From contig CP034986.1 in assembly GCA_004026145.2 (NCBI GenBank), positions 15,858,304 through 15,922,303 on the forward strand: 64,000 bases of DNA. The letters run 5' to 3'. How positions within the stretch are numbered: position 1 is the stretch's first letter; each line of letters opens with the position of its first letter. Origin of the DNA: Takifugu bimaculatus. Its lineage: Eukaryota > Chordata > Actinopteri > Tetraodontiformes > Tetraodontidae. The position numbers were made by a program, and so were the translations under genes. This document shows, piece by piece, positions 13,601 through 26,400 of this stretch. The notes under the pieces were generated by a model, which saw nothing but the letters and a program-made list of their open reading frames with translations, did no database searches and was not told the DNA's origin.

Positions 13601-16600
13601 CGGAATCATCTCATTGAATGGGGTTTGCTTTATTTTCGGGGTTTCCAGGGGAAGTTAGACCTGTATAGTAATCCCTAGCATATATTCAGACAGTTACAAT
13701 TAAAATTGAGAGCCAAACTGGATGAACACCCATTTTATTCATTGGCCATTGAGCAGTTTTGGACTGCTGAAGGGTCCAAAAACACCACAGTGCATTTGCT
13801 GCTCGAGTGTCCAATTGAGGCTCACAGTATTTAATGAACACAATGCTGCGATGCTTTGTTTGCCGGTGTAAAATGTGACCTGAGCTGTCATTTCCTTTCA
13901 CATTTATTCATCAAGATTCATTACAACCCCTGAGTTTTTGTTTGCCTTTGTGTTTTTCCTTTCATATCTACAATGTCCTGTGTCCAGTACAATGTAGGTT
14001 AATGAAATGTACTCTGGCTTAAATGTCCCAGCACAAACTGGGACTGGTATTTTAGAGGCAACATGTGTTGTACCACTGAAAATGAATGACCCATTAGTGA
14101 ATTCAATAGAGCCACATATCCATTATCTCCTATTATTTGTAGGTGTAGTACATTTAACACTCACGCCACACTTTTTTACTTGTTGCTACAACTATAATAA
14201 ATAACACAAATGTGCAATCCTCAATGATTTCTTTCAAACCTCAAAATAATATTCATGTGGAAGTGGTTTATATGTCTTCTTTACAGGTTCTTCCATTTGT
14301 CTAATGCTTCCTTGTCATGAAAAAGCAGTAGCCATCCGTGCACAGGCAGATTGAACCTCTCTTTCTATACGGAGGAATCACACCCTTTGCTATTGTTTTC
14401 AGGCTTGATGGACACTATGATACAAATGATTATATTTCACATTGCATTCAAAATGTAATATAGAAATATATTAGGAGGTTAAGATTTTTGTCACATGAAA
14501 GTATTACTGACAAAAATACTGAGCTACGGCCCATTTTCATTACTAAAGCATGTTCACCTACGCCGGTGTGGAGAGAAAAACCAACAAGCCAGCGAAGGGT
14601 TGCTGATTGAAATGGCCATTAGGCATTAATGTGAAGTTCCTATGTCCAGTTCAGTCTCTATTAATCTCTTTCATTCTTCGGCAATGCACTAAACACTTCA
14701 CTGCGCAAATTCTCCCTCTCAATCTGCAGCCTTTTGCTTTTGGCAAGTAATGTGTTTACAGCAGCGACTGGAGGCAAGGTTGACTGGAGATTCATTTGGT
14801 AGTTACAAAAGCAAAACACTGGCCTGAAAGTGCCTTAAATGCTTAAAAACAGACACATCATACATCTCACAGCCACATCTCCACTGTTGAAATAACATAT
14901 TTTCAGTGTTCAGATTATTAGGTTTTTCATGTGCACTGCAAAGGCCCATTTATCTGTTAACTCATTATCCTGTGACTGTTTTTGCCGAAATAATTGTTCC
15001 TTTCTCTCGGTTTCAGGCCGGTTACATACGGATTGATGGCAGTGTCCCATCTTCAGAACGAATCCAGCTGGTCCACAAGTTTCAGAACGACCCAGAGACA
15101 CGTGTGGCCGTCCTCAGCATCCAGGCAGCTGGTCAGGTAGTCAATCAAAACAAAGACAACAATGATTGAAGCTCAGTTACATGATGTTCAGAGATTTGGA
15201 GTGCAAAGAAATATACAGTGGCTCAAACGAGTCATCTCGTGTTTATAGTGCATGTGCGTATTTTCCACAATATACACTGTCGTTTTGTGCCAATATATTT
15301 TGAAGAATTTATTGTCATGATCTTAATGCGGTCTGAATTATTTTCAGAAATGTCAGGCCTTCATTAAAATCTAATCAAGCAGGCCCTTGAAAGACTTTCC
15401 CAGTAATTTAGCTGCTAATATCTAGCCCTAAAATACATTTGACCAAATTAAATTTCACTGGATATGGGAAGTGTTCTGTTTGAGGGGCTTAAATTGAGTC
15501 CAGTGTATTTGTGATGAATAATTTCAAGTGTGTGTCTCCGTGCGTGTGCATGTGCGCGCTTGTCCCCTCCAGGGTTTAACCTTCACTGCTGCCAGCCATG
15601 TGGTGTTTGCTGAACTGTACTGGAACCCCGGCCACATCAAGCAGGCAGAAGATCGAGCTCACCGCATTGGACAGACGTCCTCGATCAATGTGCACTACCT
15701 CATTGCCAAGGGCACCTTTGACACCGTCATGTGGTCCATGCTCAATCGCAAGGTATTGTGGGTGAAGTTATGGCCGCAAACATGGAAAAGTGAATGACAA
15801 ACATTTAATTTGTCAAGACACCTGCTAATTAAAAATGACTCGATGTGATTTTTAGATGGAATAATAACTCAATTAAAACTCTGCTTAATGGAAAGTAAAC
15901 AAAAATGTGTGTGTACTGAAATATTTCTGTTTATATGCTGTAAGCACGCATTAATGAACTGGAGGCTTCACGGAAAATGATTTGCATGTGACAACAGGCT
16001 TTAAGGATTTATTTTAATCATCGCTGATGTCAAGATTTGTTATTAAAGGGATGGATGGATGGATGGATGGATGGATGGATGGATGGATGGATGGATGGAT
16101 GGATGGATGGATGGATGGATGGATGGATGGATGGATGGATGGATGGATGGATGGATGGATGGATGGATGGATGGATGGATGGATGGATGGATGGATGGAT
16201 GGATGGATGGACATTATTGAATTCTCTGAACAAACAAAATGGTGCATACCATTGGTCCTCCAGGAGACTGTGACTGGCAGCACGCTAAATGGGAGGAAAG
16301 AATATTTAAAGGCAGACGAGGGTGACAAGGACAAGTGGGAGTTCCTCAACTTTGCCGATGCCTGGACACCAACTGAGAAGGTGCTGCCACTCCAAGGGAA
16401 CACCGGGATTCTCAAAGACGACGTGTTTTTCACGCACGTGAGTCCGATGCAATGAGGATTGGTATGGATATAAGCATAGAAACTTTGAAAAGCAGATATC
16501 ATACTTCTCCCTATAACTTTTCGACAAACTAATGACTTAAATCGGTAGTTGTGATGCAGAGGTGTTAATTGTGTTGCAAATTACATTAATAAATAATTCA

Positions 16601-19600
16601 TTGTTTTGCTCAGTATTGAAAACATAAATATGTGCACATAAGATGATTAAGTCAATGAGGGAACAGAACGATAGAAATTATTTTCACACTTCAAAGGCAA
16701 CCGGCTTATTTATTATCGGAAACCTTGTAAAGCAGAGGTCAGGACAGGGCCGTTGTGCTGCCTCACTGATTTTCTGTGGTCGTTCTGTGGCTGTTGTGTC
16801 CGACAGAAAGATTGCACACTACAGCATAATTCACAGTCCATCAAAGCGCCGCATTTGGGTTAATTTTCTTTGCACATAAAGGAAAATCTCATTCCTCCCA
16901 TCTTTGAAGGCTTTTCTCTGCCTTCTCATTATTATTCACCAGGTTTTTCATCATCCGAGCATATAATGTGGCATCAGGAAATGTGCCTCTGCATTTTTTA
17001 TGAAAGGGTAGAAATTTCTTGACATTTTAACAATGGTACTTTGAACTTTTTGTTCATGTAACAAATGTGAACTCGTTTGTTTTTTCCCCTAGTTTGAGAA
17101 AGAAAAGCAACACGACATCCGCTCCTTCTTCTCGCCAAATGCTGGCAGGGAGAAAAAGAGGAAGAGGATAGAAGATGAAAAATCACCGGGAAGTGATAAA
17201 AACTCGGAAGACCAAGAGCAGAAAGATGAAAAGTCTTACTCCCAATCCTCCACCCCACCCGACCAGGACTTCTCCCCCAAGGTAAAGAGGCTCCGGACAC
17301 CGCGACCCAGTCTCAGCCCCGGCTTCAGATCGCGAGGGAAGCGGCAGTCTTTAGCTGGGAGTGGCGGATCTGGCAACTCCAGCACCCCTGATTCATTGAC
17401 AGCCCCACGGAACCCATCAACATCTGACCCTTCACCTGAGGTGTGGAGCTGTGGGGCCTGCACCTACTCCAACAGCAGCCTGTTGCCTTACTGTGAGATG
17501 TGCGAGTACCCACGCTCTTCTTCTGCTCTTAAGTCAGGTACAGTTTCATTTTGCCACTAGATTACACAAGCTACACACTCCAGCTAAGGAAAAATACCAC
17601 ATTTTGCTTTTATCTTTTTGTGTGGATAATGATTTTAATGGAATGGGAAAAGGAAATATTGCTGGGTTCATTTACAAGGATCACACTGATTTAAGAATAG
17701 CCCCCATAAAGTCCATTAAGAAGACTTGTTGACTTCTGGTAGATCACCTACAGCACATTGTTAGATTTTTACATAATTTTGTTCATCTATCTGGTATAAT
17801 ATTCAATTGTACTAACATTACATGCGTTCTGATATTTTCAAAGACAAACTTGCCTGTGTTTATACAAAGGCCACATTGTAGTGACCTCTGTTTTCATCTA
17901 ATAGGAGTAAATATGTAAATATGATCGGTATAAAATAAATAATTAATGCTTAATCCGTATTCATCCTGGAAGTTCATGATTGAACACTGGTGAAGAAAAA
18001 TTAAACCTACTAAATATTTTATCGTAAAAACCTTCAAAATTAGACAGACGCCCAAAATTAGATTAATACAAATGTTTTTTCTGACCCTATTTATTAAAAA
18101 GGAAGTCATTGGAAAAGGTTTTAATGTCAGCTCAGGACTCGGGTCATGCAGCGGTACAGCTGAAATCCATTATATCTGTATTTATCTTCCTGTCAATATC
18201 AATCCCAGCAGTCTGTTGACATAATACTTTTGAACAGCATTACCGAGTTTACCAGATAGAGATACGTGATAGCAGCAAGATGGAGGCAGAGTCTCTGGAA
18301 TAACTTTACCCTGTCTCCTCTTCTCTCTCTCTCTCTTTCTCTAGCCTCTCTCTCCTTTGCTCTGCAGATGACAAGGACATAATATAATTCTCACCTGTCA
18401 GGCTGAAAGAGAGAGAGAGAGGGAAAGAGTAAATGTGCCTCCTACCACAAATGTCTCGCACAAAGTTGGGAGAAGTTGAGCTAGCTGTGCCTGACAGTCT
18501 ATGATTATATCTGGAAAAATAGAGGAGGGAAGTCGTTATGACCTGGCAGGCTGCAGGTCCTTGCTCTCTGAATGCCTGAGAGGCTTTAGATCAGCTCACA
18601 ATGAATGTGGAGAGAATCTCAACATAGACGTGGTTGCATCCGTTTTAAGCTTGTAATTTATTTAGACATATCTGCACCTTTGGATCCCTCTCAAAATCAA
18701 CACAAACTGGCAATGTTTCAATAAGCCAAAAGCTTTGGCAGACATATGGAAAGGGAACAACAGTGAGTTGTTTGAGCTTATTTCGTCATCATCATCATCA
18801 TCATGTCTCTGAGCACAGGTCTTAAGATTGAAAGGTTTTTACAGTCACAGTTTAGGCAAACCCTACTTCACTGATAACAGACGATTGGTGTCAAGATTTC
18901 CCATTAAAAATAATCCCCAGAACACAACCTAGGGTCACTTAGCCATTAATCAGAATGCTAAATTTATGTTTCTCCTCAGAATGAAAATAACTTCTTTAAT
19001 TAGAGATCTTGCATCCACATTATAAGACCGAAGGTGGGTGCTATGTTCAAATTTCTAAATAACAGTACACTCAATCAATCATTGACTTGAGATTACCTGC
19101 TCACACGTTCAAAGTTGAGCATCCGGATCATGTGAAGATCCATCTCTCAGCCAAAAGAACCAGAAAACAATAGGAAAAGGAAATACACCTACCAGCACTT
19201 TGGTGCTATGATGTTAATTACAATGTAAGAGGTTCTGCTAACCTCCCCCTTATCTTTACTGTCAGCCAGCAGTTGGATCCACACTGTTACCTTAAAGACA
19301 TACTGTCTCACAGCTATTATGCTCAGTTGAAAGTAAAATGTTTTCCACCCAGGAAGTAAATTCACATTGACAAGTAACAAGAGGCCTCATGAAAGTAATT
19401 TACCTGGCAGTCAGGAAAGACGACAGCTTTTGATATATCTATAGGCGTAATATTTGTTCAGACATATTTCCTTCTTAATTAGTGTTGTTTGTTCTAAACA
19501 TTTGCTGTCCGTGATTTGGTTGCTGCTAATTCCCTAGAAAATGTTGATACAGCATTTTAAGCACGCAGCTCAAGCTCATTTCTCGGCGCCTCATCTTTTG

Positions 19601-22600
19601 AGCAGCACAAATAACAATCACCCTATTTTCACCCATTCATCCTATTTTCTCACCCCTTCATTTGTGAATTGGTGCAGCAGATGCTTGATAACTATTCAGC
19701 AATCACACTCTTCTTTGTCACAAGCGCCACTCTGCATCCGCAGCAGCAGGCTCACTGTGAGCTCGCTAGATGTGGAATGTAACAACCTGAATTTGTAAGT
19801 GACGGAGTGTGCTGAAAAATAGGGACCGTGCTTATGGAGATATCACTCAACATGGTGCTGTTGTCCTTCAAGAGCAACTGCTTATTGTACAGAATGAAAA
19901 GGAAGTTGAAAGACATGATGAAGGAAACCACTTAAGACCAAACTGTGATACAGGAGATGACCTAACAAACAAAAACCCAGCAGCTAGAGAGTACATAAAC
20001 AAAGCTTTAATAATTGGCTGGAGATTTATATATATCAGTGGATGTATAGAACCCCATGAAAGTGTATTAATGCTGACATCCAAAACCACAGTTATTATCA
20101 GTAAGTGATCTCTGCTTGGTGGAGGACTTTGCTGAGATTCCTGGTCAAGTCAAATTCCCGTTGCCGCTGAGCTCTGCTTTTCCATTCAGCAACGGCAACC
20201 ATAGCGTGTAATGCCAAAATGTAGGGAGGCTGTCTTAGCTCTCATTAATGGCACCAAAATTGAATCAGGAACTATTTTTAATCAAACTGTCATGAATTAT
20301 AACCTTTATTGTTTGACAGTGTGACATACTGAGGGTTATTAGTTTGAACTGTTTGCTGAAGTTGATTTTGCAGCAGTAAACATCCAGGCACCTTCTGTCC
20401 AGCCATTCTGGGCTTGAATTAGGGCTATCATGTTCCGTGTTTGCAGCTTTTTCTGGCCGCAAGCGTGGGCACAGTTCAGTCCTCAAGCTCTTTTACCGGT
20501 AGACCAGCTATTTGTCTCTCAGCACACACTGTGTGTATACAAGGAGAGGGCAATTTCCTTATCTTCCTGTTCTCTATACCTCTCAGCTTGCACTCTGTAG
20601 TTCTTGATGTTTGTTATTTTTTTCTGTGCAGTTTCACATGTGACAACAAAGTAGAGTTCAGTTGTTTAACTGTTTTATACCATAGCATTTGGCAGCAATC
20701 GGGTCCCTTCCTGCAGAATCCAGTGATGGCTCCTTCTGTGTTATTGAGCTGCTGTCCTTTGTCAGCTCACATCAATGTATGGTTGTGTGTCCACATTTAA
20801 AGCTAACATTCTGAAGCAACTGCAGACTGGATGGTGCTCTGATTAGAAGGGGCAGCTACAAGGAGGTTGACTGTTAAAGTCAAAGTGTGGCCCTGTAGGA
20901 TTTTTCCCTTTAACATCTTCCTAGGTGGGGACAGCTTAACACAAATTGAGTCATCTCTCGATGGTCTTACATGGCTTGTTAGTAAAGAGGGCAGATGTGG
21001 GGCCAGGAGCCTGGAGACTTGGATGACATTTCCTGGGAACCATCTAGAGGCTGGCCTTTAGAAGAAACAAGTCCCCAAGAAGAAGGATCACTAATTATCC
21101 CGTTGCGTCCCTGAGCCCCTTGTTATATTTCATACTTCAAGTTTAACAAATAATGTGAAAGGATATGATTTAAAGTTCAGTGGGAAAGTAGCAAAATGAC
21201 ATATTAACACTTCTTCTGAAGAACTGACATTTATATTTGCTTTCAATTGTTTTCCTGCCTTCCGCAGATGATTAGTTCCTGGATAATAGACATCAATTCC
21301 ACCAAAGCCTCACTTTTATTGAGTTTTATCAAGAGTTGACAGTGAAATTTTACATTATGCCTGTGAATTTCAGTGTCCTCATCCTTTGCAATGATTAACA
21401 TTTTTGTGGCTTAGTCTTTTTTCTTGACCTTTACAGAATTACAGCATTCAGCATGTAGGAGAATCGGATGAAAAAGTGGAGCTGCAGAAATGCTTCCAAA
21501 AGCGCCAGGTCTGGCATTCCTGCCGTCAGCGGCTGCTGAATACAGTTCTCTGCACTGGGCTAGAACTTTGCACAGATGCAGCAATCGCTGGCAATTATTT
21601 TGTTTAGGTTTGATTGCCTGAGATGCAGGAGGCAATTAAGAAAACAATGTGACACAAGCATAATTTGTTCTCCCGCAAATCGCATTGGCTCTTAGATCAT
21701 AAAGCTGGGACAGAGGAGATGGCAGGTGTTCCATCGGCAGCCCTCTGCTTTATTGCGGATGTGTTGTTGATGAACAGAAACGCAAAGGTGTCCTCAGCAG
21801 GTTAAAACCTCAGTTCTCACTTCCATGATTTTACTGATGGTTTTCTGGTGTCTGTGGCCATTTGGTTTTCACTAAATTCCCATGCCTTGGTTTATCTCTA
21901 CATTTTATAGACTAAGACTCAGTTACAACATTATGATACAGTAGCTAATAATGTCACTAATGAGTTTTACTTTCATGTCAGGAGTCACACTGTCACACTC
22001 TTTAGATGATGTATATCTCACTAGGGAATGAAATTCTTTATAGTCTGATTACACTGTGCAACTCGGCCAATAAAGTAATCTTATCTTCCTCCCTCTTTTC
22101 TCTGCTGGCTCAGAGCCACCCAAGCCTGAACAACCCCCCTCAGCCGAAGCGTACGTCGTCCTCTCCAGCTCCAACAGCGAGCCAGAGCTCAGCCAGGGAA
22201 AGGCCCATCCTCCAAAATCAGCCCAAGATAAACAGAGCAAGGAGGAGGAAGAGGAGGAGGATAAGCTTCTGAAAGACAAACAGAAACTAGGAAAAGCAGA
22301 GGAGGAGGAGGAGGACACACGGCAGCTCAAAAGCAAACAATCAGCGGGAGAGCGGGGTGACAACGTTGCTGGCGGTGGCAGTTGCCTCCCGCCTGACCAC
22401 ACACATGGTAATCCCACCTGCAATCTTCTCTTTTTCATATCTAGGGAAATTGGCTGGTGCCTCGTTGTCACCTGGCTATATAATGCTGTTTAATACCATC
22501 ACGTCAAACCAATAAGGGACCATATCTCATTCCATATGTGTCTGGGTATTATTATTCTCACTAATAATATTATCTACTCAGAGATATGGTTGTATTTCTG

Positions 22601-23432
22601 CACCCAGGAAGCCAATATTGTGTAAGGCCTCACTAATTTTCCGACTGCAGCTTGAAGAAACAAGACAACTAGTTGTAAAACCAAAAAACACACAAGATTT
22701 AGGGGATAAAATCATGATCCAATAGGCTATTAATGAACTTCTGAATTGCTTTTTAAAAATAAAAAAAATCTAATAAAATGAGCATACTTTAATTAAGCAA
22801 AAGGCACAAGTTCCCTCGTAACTCTAGCATCTCCCTGAAATGAAAATCCTTTTTAAACATTCTTTGTCCACCTTGATTTTAAGGGTTTATGTCTGCAAGT
22901 CTCTGAGCGATGTGGAGAAACAAATGATCAATTACAAGTGTGTAATATTGCAAATTATGACCTCTGTGTTCAAGCATGTGTGTCTCATAGGGGCATGCAA
23001 AGCCATAAATTGTGCTAATTACTAATACCTTATTGTGCAATTTGACTGAGCTCTTACAAAGAAAAGCCTGTGATCTGGGTATTGCCTCTGAAAGTTGCAA
23101 ATATTTTGGGGATAGAACTATTGGAGGATGAAGGCAGTGTAGTAGTGTCATGATCCAGCGTGCATTGCCATCAGGTGAATATCATACTATCACTATTAAG
23201 TGTTTTATGAACTAAATCTTTTTCATTTGAACAGGATAAATATCAGATTCTGTGCTATATAATTCGATTTTCCTCGTGTGTCTGTTTAGTGTACCATTAC
23301 ACCCAGTCTACTAAAACCATTTAACATGGGAAGCAATTCAAGCCATTCAGGTTTTCACAGCAAGCTGTCAACCGGTATTATCCTTTGAAACCCCAAGATT
23401 AGTGTGCAATAACCTGGCACAGTCCTTTCTGA

Positions 23433-23476
<44 letters not shown>

Positions 23477-26400
23477 ATGTACTTTGACATCTATTAGTGG
23501 CCAGAAAACATTGAGTGGTAGATTTTTCCCATACCTGCAGCTTCCCGTGCACCACAAATGGCCTGCAATTGAATCCCGCCACAGCATCCCATGGCGTGCT
23601 ATGTGTTCCCTTTCCATTCTTGAGCGAGAAAAAAAAATACTAAAGGTGACTGAAAAGACGGCTTTCTTTTTCTTTATAAAAGAAAAACTCTTCTATTTAG
23701 AGCGGCTCTAGGTGGGAGATAAAAGCTTTACTGTCGATCAGAAATGGCAGCACTAAAGAGCCGCTGCTGGATACCAACTTGGCCCTTCACCACCCATTTA
23801 GATATATTTTGCTGGGGACACCTCTGTCTGACTGTCTATCCATCCATAGTGTCTATGCGTACTCAGTTTGTTAATTACATGCCGTTGCCACACAGCCTTG
23901 TCTTTCCCCAGCGTGGGTTTAGAATGAAACACAGCGGTTGTCCAATAAAAGTGACCTATGGGGTCAGGAGCAAAGCCTAATGATTTTTCCTCTACCTGCT
24001 CGTGGTTTTAGAAGGCACACCGCAGCGCTGTTGGCCACCCACATCTCTTGATTGCTCTGAGATTACTTTGCTCACAGCGCAGACAGGCAATCACTCCTCC
24101 CCGTACCGTTCCTGTGTCTGTCTCTCCTCGCTGTCCATCACTCCATCTATCTGCATGACCCAAACATTTAAACACGGAGGCACCAAAGCTCCTTCATACT
24201 TCCAGGTCCATAGATTTCCTTGCATCTTATGTCTTTTGTTCCAGTCCAAAGACGAGATGACTCAGTCCAATTAGGTATTGTTTTCTCTCTCTTGCAGTAA
24301 AATAACAAATAAATCCCTTGGGTTGTTTAGAAAGCACTGTTCATACTGTGTAAGTGACAGTCTAATAAGACGGCTTTATAAGATGAATTGCCCCATCGTA
24401 AAAATGGCCCACTTAATGCAGCTGGTGCGTTCTGCTCCTGCAAACAGGGAAAAACTGCTTACAATAACTACAGTATGGATGTTGCAGAAGTGCTGGGTTT
24501 CATTACAGAGGTGCAAGGGCAGATAGATGGGATTTCGTGAAATGTTAGTGTCATAAAAAGGTTTAGGTTTGTTGCGCTGTAAAACACCGGTCATCTTGGT
24601 ATTTTCAGACACAAAGTGGTCCATTTCAGCCAAATCCAGGGTGAGATTAGAACAGCGCCTACCAGGCAGAGGGATATTGCACCTTGGAGGAAAGCAAACA
24701 TAAAAATGACAGATATTGACATTGTACGGCACAGGTCAAACAGAGACTTATCAGGATGCTCTCACCTTGAAACAGAAAATGTCAGACAAATGTTACCTGC
24801 ATGGATTTTCGCAAAACAAATTTTTAGTTGCAGGAAGTGTATGAAACATTGTCTTGCGAAACAAGACAACCAAAGTTTTTTGGCATTTTGTGGAAACTAT
24901 GGATCTATGTGGACCCAACAATGGGCTTACACTCCAGTTTAGTCAAGTGCCCTTTTGATGGCCATAGATCCTCCAGTCACCTAAGCAGCACAGTGTAGCT
25001 CACTAACTGCAAGTCTGGCCCTCGCTGTGGGTTGCAATCACGAAGATACAAAGCAAAAAAAGAAAGAAAAAAACACTTTGTAGTTCAGAGGTGCTGATTG
25101 GATGTGGACCAATGATGAGCTGCAGGCAACGTGCTGAACACCTTCAACATTTGTGTCACATCCCCTCTTCATGCCCTCTCCTCACAGATCCAAACCTCCA
25201 GTAGCTCTGAATCGGATCACAGTGCTCTCAAAATGATAACCAGTTATTTCCTTAGTTGATTATTTCAGAGGCTGTATTTTGTTTGCTGCTCCTGTCATAC
25301 CGTGACCTCTCGGCCGTAGCATTTGAGCTCCCACTGATAATACAACTATGCTGTCATTAAATCAACCTTAAGCATTTTCCACTAACAATAAATAAGTGTG
25401 ATAATAACGGCAAAGTCTAATTAAACCATCTTGTGATTTACGTTTTAAATGCTGCCGAGAAGTATTTAGGTAGGCTCGGGGCAGGTGCACGCAGGCCCAT
25501 TTGATTGTCAGTGCTTTTCTCCATTAATGGGGCAAATAGCATCTCGCACACATCCTCACGAATACACACAAACGCACACCTAGACGGGGCAGACAACTGG
25601 CAAAGTGGCGAAGTGATTTAAGGCAAGTATTATCAGAGTGTTATAGGTCATTGTCTAAATGAAGCGTGGTTGAGAAGCGGCGGTCTCATTTCCACCGCCT
25701 GACCTTTTCTCGCTAGATGCTGGCAGGATGAGCGAGCTACATTGCTGACATTAATGACCCAGATCTCCCTCTCTTCTCTGTCTGTTTCTCTCCATCGGTG
25801 ACTGTCATTTTCTTGCTCTCTCGTGAATGTTCCACTTGTTCTACCTGTTGTCCAGCCCATTCTCTTTACATGCAGGAGAATAAATTGGGAGATTGTGCCT
25901 GTCAAGCTTTCAGTAGAGCTTCATGATATTATACATTATGAACAAAATCTATTATATGGTCAAGTCTAAGTTGAAGGGTAGCCATCCAACATTCACTGTT
26001 GTAAATGGAAAATGTTCAGGAGTCAATAATAATCCTTCATTTAAAGACTGTTTTTACAAGTGTACCGGTATGTGCATTTACATAATCTGCTTCAAACGTT
26101 TTATCATCTCGATATTATTCTGTGTATACGGCGTCTCAAAAGCCGTTGGAGTTTAATGCCTTTTTCAGCTCCTGCATCACCAGAGGGGAAACAGAGACAC
26201 CAATAAAGCTGAGGAAGGCAATAATGAGTTAAGAACAAATATAGGGTGAGGTATTTGTCAGCCTTGTCCTCTCTCCCCACAGACCTGAGAGCCGCGACAT
26301 GTCTGTCATCTGCTGCTGATGCTAATGATGACGAGGCCAATAATGAAGAAGAGTCCAGCCCCACCAAACCAGTCTACCTGGGCCTGCAGTTCTGTGCCAG

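Noticed and set aside
16014..16502. Long open frames on both strands around 16.0-16.5 kb
   Set aside because: They are translations of the GATG microsatellite; only the plus-strand part after 16264 is a real zranb3 exon.
22049..22471. 140-codon minus-strand frame rich in Ser
   Set aside because: Antisense shadow of the Glu/Lys-rich zranb3 exon at 22114-22407.
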